A stretch of 64,000 nucleotides of DNA, taken from the NCBI GenBank assembly GCA_021904315.1, contig CM038909.1:23102212-23166211 (forward strand). The letters are read 5' to 3'. The first letter of the stretch is position 1, and every line of letters begins with the position of its first letter. This stretch comes from Sphagnum magellanicum. Lineage: Eukaryota; Streptophyta; Sphagnopsida; Sphagnales; Sphagnaceae. Of the stretch, positions 51,501 through 61,899 are shown one piece after another. The position numbers and the translations under genes are program-made. The notes beneath the pieces were generated by a model that did no database searches, was not told where the DNA came from, and saw nothing but the letters and a program-made list of their open reading frames with translations.

Positions 51501-52660
51501 GTTTGGTTTGAAGGTCTGAAGGGTTGATCATCATGTGGCATTGTTTAACAGCCAGGACCCTCTGCCTCATTCATCTTCAAAGGAGTTGTGTTGCCCCAAC
51601 TTGTAAATTGTGCATCCCTTGATTATGCTTCAAAACTCAATCATTAGAAAAAGGCTCATCTCCTTGACCTGTTGCTTTGGCTTTTTGTGGAGCCAAGGCT
51701 CCCTGTCAAATGCAAGGGGGAATCCTCTGATTCTGAGCTCAGGCATGGTATCTTCTGCAACAGAATGTGAATCAGGAATCTGCACCAAAAGGTATCTTCT
51801 GCAATAGAATGTGAATCAGGAATCTGCCTCAACAGAATATGAATCAAGAATCTGAACGGAAAGTTTGTTGCCACAAAACTGCACAATTTGCCTGCAAAGT
51901 TTGGGGTTAACAAACATGTTAAAAAGGTATGTTTGCAGAGAAAAACAAGTGTGCACTTGAGATGATATCCAAGCAAGGACATTTCACATTAGCTTGACAT
52001 CTTTGCCACATTGTGAATTGGATTCTCTCTATTTGGTTACCTGTTCCTCACTTCTCCCCTCCACATTGATCAAGAATGATTGCAGCAACAGGTAGGCAAC
52101 AAAAAACTGGATTCCCACAAAGTACCTACATCTTTGCCTCTGTATGAAGTGAGAAAAGCTCAGGAGCTCACAGTCCTCGACTTGGTTCCTGACAGAAACC
52201 ATCTTCTTCTGCTTCTCTGAAGCTCAGTCCATGAGGAAAAGGCATCATCTTCATCGTCATCAGATCATGGTCTGAAACTTGTTGAATCATCTGACTGCAA
52301 TGTCCATTCATCAGGATTGTCTTGGGAAAATTGCATTTCGATATCATACCTTTTGAAAGTCTTGTTCTCAAGATCCTTCTCATGTTACTCTTCTCCTTCT
52401 CCTTCTTCATCTTTCTTCTTCAACATGGTACCTAAACATATTTTGCAAACTCACAAAACTTGTCTGCTGATGAACCTCACTAAGAAATACCCTCTCAAAA
52501 AAATCTTCATGACCTTTGTCTCTGGTTTGTGTCTCTGTGTCACTCTCTCCACTCTCTCCAAATCTAAGAGAGGATTTGCAAGCAAAATTCCAGATTGAAT
52601 TTTCGTCTCTCAATCCTCCAGAGTACATACATATATAACGCAACAGAAGCGGAAGAAGAA
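48514..52660 (-). pseudogene. Decayed unidentified minus-strand gene-like block
   Basis: No intact frame exists, but minus-strand translation repeatedly gives protein-like pieces separated by stops. Near 52,340-52,160 it reads MLKKKDEEGEGEE, a stop, then QFSQDNPDEWTLQSDDSTSF, another stop, then DDDEDDAFSSWTELQRS. Near 50,220-50,080 there is IPEGTLRFDKETQKEF followed, after a frame change, by HAFVYLIPSNNMDCQYPCET. The G+C content and style resemble the neighbouring genes rather than the AT-rich flanks. Its 5' side (about 52,640) faces the kinase promoter, so it could once have been the head-to-head partner of that gene. I do not recognise the family. A transcribed non-coding RNA is the alternative. 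Confidence 0.35.
51747..51835. repeat. 44-bp tandem duplication
   Basis: Two units start GGTATCTTCTGCAA at 51,747 and 51,791 and share AGAATGTGAATCAGGAATCT; a third partial unit (AGAATATGAATCAAGAATCT) follows. It lies within the decayed block. Confidence 0.8.
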
Positions 52661-53764
52661 GACTCCTGCTGGACGTAGATAGGAGTGTTCAAGAAGAGAA
52701 GTTGCAGATTGAAGGGAAAAAAAAAAGCAAAAGCAAAATCCTCAGCTTTCGCAGACTTTTGTTGCAAAAAATCGTTGGTTCTCTCTACTGGAGCATCCAG
52801 ACCTTTCCTTCAATTTTGGTTTTGATTGCAGCGATGGTGTGATGTGAGTGAGTAGAGGAAGAAAATGGAAGCAGAAGAAGAAGAAGAAGAAAAGCAAAGA
52901 TAAACGGAAACCCTAACTAAGAAGAGACGCGCAATGTCCTTCCTTCCTTTCCTTCCTTCCTTGAAGTCTGCGCAACAGGCAGACAGGCAGCAGATCCGTT
53001 AGCGGAACCCTAGGGAGGGAGGGAGGCGAGGAGAGGGGAGGGCTCCTTCTTCCTCCCTTTCGTAGATTTTGTCGTGGATCCCTTTTGTTGTCGTTGCTGC
53101 ATTGATTTTGATGAGATCATAGTTTTGTACTTTCTCTGCAAGCATTTGATGTCTGCAGTGCATGTGGGGATTTGCTCATAGGCTTTGCTTTTGTTGTTGT
53201 TGTCGTCGTCCTTCTTCTTCTGCTTCCTGGTGGTCGTGTTGTCTACGCTGCAGTCATGGAGGTAAGGGTTTTGAGCTTGTGCGCAAACAGTAATCGTGTG
53301 TAGTAGTAGTAGCATCAGGAGAGCGCTGCTGCCGGGTGCAGTACAATGTGCATCGTCGACTGCATCTTGTGTTAAGGAGGGAATGTGAGGCACACAGACA
53401 CAGAGGCAGAGAGAGACAGAGAGAGAGAGCATTTAGTACAATGGAGGTCATCGGGTGTGAAACAGCGGGGAGCAACAAGCGGTCGTCGTTTGCAGCGGTT
53501 CTGTTTCCGTTCTCTGGTGCAGTAGGTCTATGGTTATTTGTTGCCGAAGTTCAGCTGGTTTAGCAAGAAGTTTTTGCTTGTGCTGTTTGCAACAGACAGG
53601 GGGAGCGGCAATGGAGATGGAGAGAGAGAGAAGAAGCAAGAGGCAAGAAGAGATGGTGTAGGTGACAGGAGTAGTAAAGCTCCGGGCCTTTTTGTTTGCG
53701 GCGAGGGTATCGATCTCTCTGGGAAGAGGGAGTGAGTGCTTGAAGAAGAAGAAACACAACAGCC
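52661..53764 (+). promoter_or_regulatory. Promoter and leader region of the kinase gene
   Basis: The 1.1 kb upstream of the kinase start codon is rich in purine and pyrimidine tracts: (AGA)n at about 52,873-52,890, (TTCC)n near 52,940 and GA-rich runs near 53,400-53,430 and 53,610-53,640. Such GAGA-rich leaders are common in plant genes. Two upstream ATGs, both in the sequence ATGGAGGT, open short frames at 53,256-53,303 and 53,441-53,563. Transcript ends cannot be read from the DNA. Confidence 0.45.
53441..53563 (+). other. Upstream open reading frame (40 codons)
   Basis: Starts at ATG 53,441 and stops at TAG 53,561-53,563, 202 bp before the kinase start codon. If it lies in the mature leader it could reduce translation of the kinase. 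The peptide has a hydrophobic end and no known conserved-peptide motif. Confidence 0.3.
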
Positions 53765-56700
53765 ATGGGCTGTTCTTTTGCGAAGGAGAGGCCACTGCCG
53801 AATGAGGACTTGAAAGCCAGCCCCAAGGAGAAGAAGGTCGCAGCGTTGCCAGTGTCGACTATCAAAGTGGAGACGACGGCGGAGCCCGTCTTTGTGGTGG
53901 AGAAAGAGAAAGAGAAGGAGAAAGAGAAAGATCGGGTGGTGAAAGTCAGGAGTAAGCAGAATGGCAACTCGCAAGCGGTGCTGGAGGAAGCACGGGAGAG
54001 GAGAAGAGAGAGGAGAGAGCAAGGAGGAGGAGGAGAAGCTCGTCACAGACCCATTAACAATGTTCCAAAGAATCTAGATGGTGCACAAGTTGTGGCAGGA
54101 TGGCCTGCTTGGCTGTCTGCAGTTGCTGGGGAGGCTATCAAGGGCTGGATTCCTCGGCATGCAACCTCATTTGAGAAACTTGACAAAGTAAGTTTCTTTT
54201 AGAGAATGGGTTTCTTCAAAGCTCCAGTACTCTACTCTCAGGAGAATAGTGCCCACAAAAAAAATTATGTCTTTGAATGTCTTTGCATGTGTTTTGCATG
54301 TCTTTGCATTCACGAGAACACATCTTGGAAATGCGCAGATTGGCCAAGGAACATATAGCAATGTGTATAAGGCTCGTGATCTTGAGACAGGCAAAATCGT
54401 GGCTCTGAAGAAGGTTCGGTTTGATAACCTGGAACCAGAAAGTGTGCGATTCATGGCTCGGGAAATTCAGGTGCTGCGACGATTGGATCATCCAAATGTG
54501 GTGAAGCTGGAGGGCTTGGTTACCTCTAGAATGTCATGCAGTCTCTATCTTGTGTTTGAGTACATGGAACATGACCTTGCAGGTCTTGCAGCATGTCCTG
54601 GGATTGTGTTCACAGAAGCTCAGGTAGTTTTCTCTAACGAGGACTAGTTCTTTTTGCAGACCTTACACATACTGTAGATTGTGTCATTGTTCCTGCTATA
54701 ATCTTTCTCTCTGAGTTCCAAGGTAAAAAGTTATCCAAAGCTGCTGGATTTGTGTTGGCAGAGTAGAGTGCTGATGGTGTCAATGGCCTGGTTGGCAGGT
54801 GAAGTGCTATTTGCAACAGCTGCTACGGGGTTTGGATCACTGTCACCAGCATGGAGTTCTGCATCGGGACATCAAGGGCTCAAATCTGCTGTTGAATAAT
54901 GATGGCATTTTGAAGATTGCAGATTTTGGGCTGGCCACTTTCTTTAATCCCAACCATAAACAGCCACTCACAAGTCGTGTCGTCACATTGTGGTATCGAC
55001 CTCCAGAGCTGCTCCTTGGTGCCACAGAGTATGGTGTGGCAGTGGATCTTTGGAGTACAGGCTGCATTTTGGCAGAGTTGCTAGCTGGAAAGCCCATAAT
55101 GCCCGGTCGCACTGAGGTTTGACATAGATTACCTTGCTTCTTGATAATATTTGCTTCAACCTACACAGTGTTACTTTGGTTCCAGTTTGTTGCTTGGGAA
55201 TTAATTGCAAAGCAATGCTACTGGCCTTGGAATCACAGCATGTTTATTCTGTAGTTCATTCATGCTTTGCAAGCATGGCCAGTGGGTCTCTTCAGCTCCT
55301 TGTCAGTCTGAATGCCTTTTAAGACAAGTGGTGGTGTCCCTCCTGACAGGTGGAACAGCTGCACAAGATATTCAAACTATGTGGTTCTCCATCAGAAGAG
55401 TATTGGAAAAAATCAAAGCTGCCACATGCAACCATTTTCAAACCTCAGCAACCTTACAAGCGAAGCATCAGGGATCATTTTAAAGAGTTTCCAAGTGCAT
55501 CATTAGCATTGCTTGATACCCTGCTTGCTATAGAACCAGCTGATCGTGGGAGTGCTGCGGATGCTTTAAAAAGTGATGTAAGTGCATTCTGTGTCTCAAA
55601 CAGTTCCATGGGTTTTCCCTTCACACAAAATGTTTTGTATTGTGCATGTCAATATCCATGGGTAGGCCTTGGGACTAATCTGCTTAGTGGAATGATGGCA
55701 GTTTTTTAATACAGAGCCACTGGCATGTGACCCATCAAGCTTACCACAGTATCCTCCTAGTAAGGAGTTTGATGCCAAGATCCGGGATGATGAGGCTCGC
55801 AGGTATAATACATCTTCTATGCAACAGTGAGGCAGGGGGTGAATACCTATATACTCTAGATTGTCAAATCATTTGCACCAGTCAGGATTGTGCTCTGCCC
55901 TATTGTTGATCTTTTCTACTAGTGAGCAAATCCTGTGGAGCAACTCAACATCAGTCTGCACATGTCCAAGAGAAACCCAAATTGGAAAGAAGCTGTTTGC
56001 AAGTAATTGTGGATTAATTTGCCCTTTCATTGCAGGCAAAGAGCAGGTGGAGGACGGATGAGAGGTTCTGATGCTTCAAAGCGACCTGGTGCCCGAGATC
56101 GCCCAAGTCGGGCTGTTGGTAACCCAGATGCCAATGCAGAACTTGCTATGTCCTTGGAGGTGCACATTTGTCATCTGATGAACTGTGAAAATTACAGCTC
56201 TTTTTTATGCAGTGGTGTACAGTATAGTCTTAGCTGTTTGCAGGTAGTGCAATTATCTTGAAGGCAGAAGTCTCATTATGGCATGGAGCTGATAAAATTG
56301 TTGGTTAGTTGACCATATAATCTGGTGCTCACTCATTGTTGTTATTTTGGCCAACCTAGAAGCGACGCATGAACCCACAAGCAGCAGTGAAAAGTAAGAG
56401 TGAAAAATTTCCACCTCTCCATGAGGATCGAGCAGTTGCATTTTCTAACCACTGTTCACAAGCAAAACAGCCATTTACAGAGGTGAAAGGCACATCACCT
56501 GTTCAAGCAACCCGTGTGCCATCAATTTCATCCCTATCTGGACCACAGCCAGCACTCAGTACAGGTCATGCAGGCAACACATGGGGCAAGAAGCACAAAG
56601 AAGAGGATGTGCGAATGGCTCCATCTCGTGCAGTGTCACGGCCTACCAAGTCAATGACTGTCTCTGACTTTTCAACAGCTGCATATCCCCAACAAGCAGC

Positions 56701-57332
56701 CGATGGGTCCAGCATCTCAACTCTTGCAGTGGCTGGAAATGGGTCAGGTGACAATCACTACAGGGAGCAGGGTGGTGTGAAAGCTCAAGATAGTGATGTA
56801 GGAAATAATGGTGGGAAAGTCAAAAGGCGAAGTGAAAGACATGATATGCACAGTAAGATCGATATGCCTTTGAGTCAAGAGACAACTCACACACATGATC
56901 AAGCTTTATCCATGACTTTTGATGACCATAAAGGGGTTGATTCTGATCAAAAGGATGTTAATCCCCTGTCAAAGCTTCCATCTACGGTAATTCCTTCCAC
57001 AACAATGGTGTGGTCTGTCACCCTTGCTTCTTTCTCAGGCCAGATGCTTGTCAATCTGGCCTCTAGCTTGATTAAATTGGGCAAACTTTGTTTTCCTGTT
57101 CTCAGTTCAAATATTGTGATGGATTTCAGAGACAAGTAGATTCTAGGTGATTAGAAGCATTTTTCCAGTTCATTTTCTGCAGTGATTAAACACTTCTGTA
57201 ATCCAGGGTTTTTTCTCCATCCTGCTGATTCTGGGAGGGGTGGGGGTTTGTTTGCTGTAGATTATGAGGAATTTCTCGAGGATCAGGAATGTCAGTTTCA
57301 GCAGGCAGAACAGTGGGCGCAAGAACACGTAA
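53765..57332 (+). CDS. IBS1: CDK-like Ser/Thr kinase, IBS1 family
   Basis: Plant kinase of the IBS1/At1g54610 family, CDK-like in sequence but with a lipid-anchored N-terminus. Exons: 53765-54187, 54339-54623, 54799-55116, 55350-55577, 55702-55802, 56036-56159, 56360-56986 (702 codons). MGCSFAKE at the start predicts myristoylation at Gly2 and acylation at Cys3. A Lys/Glu-rich segment (about 45-60) and the family block WPAWLSAVAGEAIKGW follow. Kinase hallmarks: IGQGTYSNVYKA, catalytic Lys in IVALKKVRF, SVRFMAREI in the PSTAIRE place, HRDIKGSN (Asp near 260), DFGLA and TLWYRPPELLLGAT. The PPSKEFDAK tail and KRRMNPQ region are also family features. The 3' end is unresolved: exon 7 may splice to 57261-57332 (23 more residues, basic) or read on to a stop at 57139. 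The usual C-terminal family block was not found. Confidence 0.88.
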
Positions 57333-58746
57333 AGCTTTTGCACAATGCAACGGCAGTTCCTCGGTGCACCAAGTTTGAGCATAAGAGTAGAATGTGTGCA
57401 ACAAAGCACAATCATCACTCTGTCAATGGGTTTGTCACAGAAATAATAGGAGGTTTTTGGTATATGAGAACAAGATGTGTATGCCTCTGTTCACAGGCAA
57501 TTTTTGTGGGAGTTTGGAGTCCAAATAATGCTCTGAAGTTTCTAACCCTCTCAGGACTGAGAGTCTTTTTGGTTATAGTGGGATTGATGGCAGATTTGGG
57601 AAGAAGTACCTGTACGATAGGAATTACTGCACTAGTGTCCTGACCTTTTTCAGCTTTTTAGTTTACACAGCATTGTACAATAATTAGATGAGAATATTGT
57701 ACCGTCCATACTATTCCTCATTGCTGTGGAGCTCAGCGCTTATTACATTTGGTTATTGACATTATGAAAATTGACAACTTGGAGAGACACATTGTCTCGT
57801 TTAGGGTTGCTAACCTTTGTGCACAAAATGAAGGCCAAGTTGTGCCCACCTGAGCTGATGTGTTAGGGCCAGGTGCATATGCAATCTGGTGCACGATGGG
57901 CTGATGAACAATGTTCGGATGCAGCCAGGCAATGGGGCTGCACCCTGGAAAGGCAGTGTAATGAGGAAAACAGGGCAGACCCTGTCCCACCAGCTTCATA
58001 CAGATGCCCATGATGCAAGAGAGCCAGTAGATTCTGCACAAGTTCAGAGAGACCTGAGTGACCTCCATTCCCAGTGGTTGCCAACTGAAGACAGAGGAGG
58101 CAAGAGTCAAAGAATGGTTGTGCAAGGGCAAGACTAAAGGACAAGAACATGTTTGTAGTGATTGGCTGCACTGTATGTTCTTTAATCATGCTGACTGACA
58201 TTGACAGTTCAAAGATGACTGCTGGCATACATGATTTAATTGCTTTCATCTGAAGGTATTCAAGGGTGACAAGGCAGACAAATTTTGATGTGGCCAAACA
58301 TTAGAAATGTGCGGACAAAGCCAACAGCTGGATGAAAGACCCATTAAGGCTCAATAGTGAATCTCAATACCACAATCATCTTAAGAGGACATTATATACC
58401 ATTTTGCTTTTTATGCCTTTTACCCTTATTAACTAAAACTAATGTTTGAGGTTCTTAAGTGTGCAGAACAATCTCTCAAGGTGTATGCTGTCACCATCTG
58501 TACCAGTAACTAGTATGAACTCCAAAACAACAAATGTGGATAAACACAAAGTTGGATTAGGTCTAATCAACTCTCTCCTTTTCTCAATTCCCTTGTGTGT
58601 CCTTACAATCAGATGTTGGGTCATATTTGGTAGCTATGGAGTGAGTTTAAATAGTAATGTATCCAGACTGCCGAACACTACGTGGCGCTAAAGAATGACA
58701 TTATTTCTGAACAACATGGCTGAACTCTGGTGAAGTTGGGATTCTC
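57333..58746. other. Convergent intergenic region
   Basis: Between the 3' ends of the kinase (+) and the Rossmann protein (-). Open frames at 57,182-57,643 and 57,733-58,297 lie on both strands and have no recognised motif. The first (FAVDYEEFLEDQECQFQQAE) overlaps the proposed last kinase exon in another frame and might itself be an alternative exon. Confidence 0.4.
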
Positions 58747-61630
58747 TCAGGTTCCTTCCTCTTTCAAGCTGCTGAAGACTTCTGTCCAGTCTGCAATTTT
58801 CTGAGTTCCATTTACAACCTGCAGTCATATAGGAATGATGTTTAGTGAACAAAACCCTAAACTCTCGATGAAACATATTGAAGTTAAAGACAGCAAGATG
58901 ATTCTGATGTACGCATTGGAAATCAGAAATACACAGAAACAGCAGTTTAGATAACAACTGTAAGGATCTAACCTACCATAAAACATGCAAGGTCAACCTC
59001 GGAGCATTACCTCAAAGACAAGGGCCTGCTGAGGTGGGGCATCAAGAGCACGCACACATACAGTGGCTGCATCTTCTCTGCTTATACTTCCGTTCACTGC
59101 TCTACCCTGCATAATCCCATGCTACAATGGAATGCATCACAGAACTGTTTATCTTTCATGGACGAAAAAAATCCGACTGTGGGACAGAAACAGCCATTTC
59201 TCAACAAGAAGAGATAGGATTAGCTCTGACTGTGTGGCACCAAAAGGTAGATAGAAATTCATATCCAAATTCTCTAGAACACTCTAACCTCCTGTTGAAG
59301 CCTCAGCCACAGCAAGAATCTGCAAACAACATGGAAGATAGAATCATAATCCAACAAACCTGCACAAAGTCAAATCCCAGCTGACCACCGGGTTCATCAC
59401 GGAGGCTTCCAGGTCGCACAATGGTGTATGGTACTCCACAACTGGCTATAGCTGCCTCATCTTCCTCTATCTGACGGTGACTCTTCCCACTGAAAAATGT
59501 GGCAATGCCTCCTTTGTTCCTACACGCAGCCAGCTGCATACTTTCAGTCACTCCATTGGCTTTTTGTCTCCATAATAATCCATGCCTTCCACACTCATTT
59601 TATGGTTGTGTCTGCTTTAAAAAGCCAGCTCTCAAATTGTGTTAGTCCTTTCTCTAGTCAAATATCATCAGTACTTTGAAGCATATATGTCAAACTAGAC
59701 TGTGTTTTGCAACAACCAACTCAACAAGCCACCAAGTAAAACTTTTGCAAGTGAAGACCAAACCCAAAGAACAAGAACTATAACTCAGCTGCTCTCAAAA
59801 GATTGCACAAGATAAAATACCTGAGACACCAACACAATATGCTCGACACCCTTTACAAGTGCTTTATTTGCCAGTGCACCAACCTGGAGGCAGGCATTCA
59901 AGCTTCATAACTTGTCAGGAAAATAAAAGAATGGTGTATCCAAAAGCTGGAAGGAAGCAGGTGTCAAGAGGCCATCTCATAAACCACTCAACTCACTAAG
60001 AATAATTTCTGAGGGAGCTCTAAAGATATTGTATGATTTTGAGAGGGTGCATGACCTCTAAGGAACATGGACACCAAACACTTTTTTCCTTGCACCAAAA
60101 TGCTGTAAAAGATCACAGAGAAATTTCTAGGGAACCAGCAGCAGTGCAGAAACTGATTTATGGTGTTCCCAAGGTGGTGAATGGGAAGAGAAGATTGAGA
60201 TGTGCTTTGAATGTCTTAGGAGAAGAAGTAAATACAAGAGCAAAAGCAGGAGAAAGAGGGAAAAACCTTGCTTGGGCAAATAACAGCACGAACACCCTTC
60301 AGTGCTTTTCTCAAGCTTGCTGCATCACTGACATCCCCTTCTACTGGCTTCCATCATGCAATAAACCCACATTTCATGATAAACTTGGAATCCAAATTGA
60401 TTTGAGCCAACAAACCACTGCTGATTGATGTATGCAAAAAACAAATTGAGCCTATGATAAAGATCAACACCTTTGAACTTCGCAAAGACTATACCTCAAC
60501 ATAAGGACCAAAGGCAGATGTTGCTGCCTTGGCATCCTTCACCAGTGCTCGAACCCGTGATCTCTTCAGTATAAGTGCAAGCACCAAGAGCTGAAATTAT
60601 CACACTTTCAATGTCACACTGGGCATAATCAAAGTTCCTTGCAAAGTCCACTGTCTTCAAAAACAGAAACAGGAAGAAAGTGAAGGAAGAGTGCAGCATT
60701 AAATCTGAACTTTGCAATGTGAACACCCAAATTCTTCTATTGTGATCTGTTTACAGAAAGGATTACAAGCTCCTGAGTCGGCTTTTCTGTAGGGTCTTGC
60801 AAAAAAAGGCATGCACACACAATGCAGTATTAGTGCAAGGAGGAAGGAAAGAAAGAGACGTGGTAAGTCATGGAATTCCAAGCCGTTGCATATGTATATA
60901 TACCTGGCCAGTGTCTCCTTCAGCATCTGTGACAAGCACTGCATCACGAACCCCTGCATCATCCTCTTCCTCTTCTTCACCAGGTTCTGCAACAAAATTT
61001 GAAGACAAGCTTCACACTTCAATAGACCTTCATCACATCTCTCTAGAAATTTTCAGACTGGACTGATTCTACAGATTCTGCTTCCGTGGGTCTACACATT
61101 TTTAGGTCAAAATTCATTCTCTTCCAAGAATCAATCCCCTGCAGCCTTGATTCTCCAGAATTGTAGACCCTAGAGTGAAGTCGCTACTCACCTGCATCAT
61201 TATTCTCTTGTTCTCGGAGATCTCCATCACCTCCGTCTCTAGTAAACTGGTCTGGTGCACCATACCATTTCCTCAGCTTGGGACCTCCTGAAAGCCAAAA
61301 AGAAAATGTCAAAGGAGAATTCAACATCAAGCACTTGTTGCAGGACAAGAGCTCGAATTCAATACCTTCAATGTAGTCAAGGAGACGGTCGCCGAACGAC
61401 ATAGAGGAGGAGGAGGAGGAGGGCTTATCCTCCTCGCTCTCGTTCTTGGAAGCTTGCACAGCCAACCGTCTTCTTGCTCCACACTTGCGCCATTGTTTCT
61501 TCTGCCAAGAAACAAACTTCGGGGAAAACCCATTTGTGAAATTATATTCTGAACGTAAATGCGAATTGCAAGGGATAGAAAGCACTCGCAGAGACGAAGC
61601 CCGGGACCCAAAGAGGATAAGGCTCGCCAT
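58747..61630 (-). CDS. Plastid-targeted Rossmann-fold (NmrA/SDR-like) protein
   Basis: Resembles the plant NAD(P)-binding Rossmann superfamily proteins of the Arabidopsis At1g72640/At4g31530 type; their reaction is not known to me. Exons on the minus strand: 61630-61366, 61287-61192, 60986-60904, 60590-60495, 60347-60267, 59883-59821, 59533-59360, 59106-59011, 58818-58747. They give 341 residues with all phases closing. A Ser/Arg-rich plastid transit peptide (about 1-55) is followed by the family block LDYIEGGPKLRKWYGAPDQF and an acidic linker. The first Rossmann strand is AVLVTDAEGDTGQ (about 136-148). Then come RSRVRALVKDAKAA, a conserved VEGDVSDAASLRKAL, a strand HIVLVSQ and VPYTIVRPGSLRDEPGG. 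The first glycine of the usual TGxxGxxG loop is Asp here, and no SDR-type YxxxK dyad is present, so it may not be a conventional oxidoreductase. Confidence 0.9.
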
Positions 61631-61649
61631 CGCGGCTGCGCATCACGCA

Positions 61650-61650
61650 C

Positions 61651-61686
<36 letters not shown>
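61650..61686. repeat. (CT)n microsatellite in the 5' flank
   Basis: About 18 uninterrupted CT dinucleotides just upstream of the start codon of the Rossmann gene. Read in the gene's direction this is a GA tract in the leader or core promoter. Confidence 0.9.
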
Positions 61687-61689
<3 letters not shown>

Positions 61690-61730
61690 CGCTCTCTGTG
61701 CGCCTTTCTCCCCGCAGTGTAAATGGGAAC

Positions 61731-61850
61731 CCATTTCGAAAACGCCCACTTCACACGTGGAGCATGCAATGGAATCCAATTTCAAAACGCCCGATTCACA
61801 AGTGTGGCACACTATGGATCTGGTTTCAAAAATTCCCGATTCACACTACT
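61731..61850. repeat. Triplicated 44-bp unit in the promoter
   Basis: Three imperfect units carry ATTTCGAAAACGCCCACTTC, ATTTCAAAACGCCCGATTC and GTTTCAAAAATTCCCGATTC, each followed by ACA and a GTG..GCA..ATGG segment. They lie 100-220 bp upstream of the Rossmann gene's start codon and may carry repeated factor sites. Confidence 0.65.
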
Positions 61851-61899
61851 AAAGCAATTTCTTAGGTTACAAAGGATGTTTTTTAGGTGTGGTAAAAAC

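Noticed and set aside
53448-54046. Long minus-strand frames of 115-170 codons opposite the kinase start
   Set aside because: They are mirror frames of the purine-rich leader and first exon; the plus strand carries the conserved family domain.
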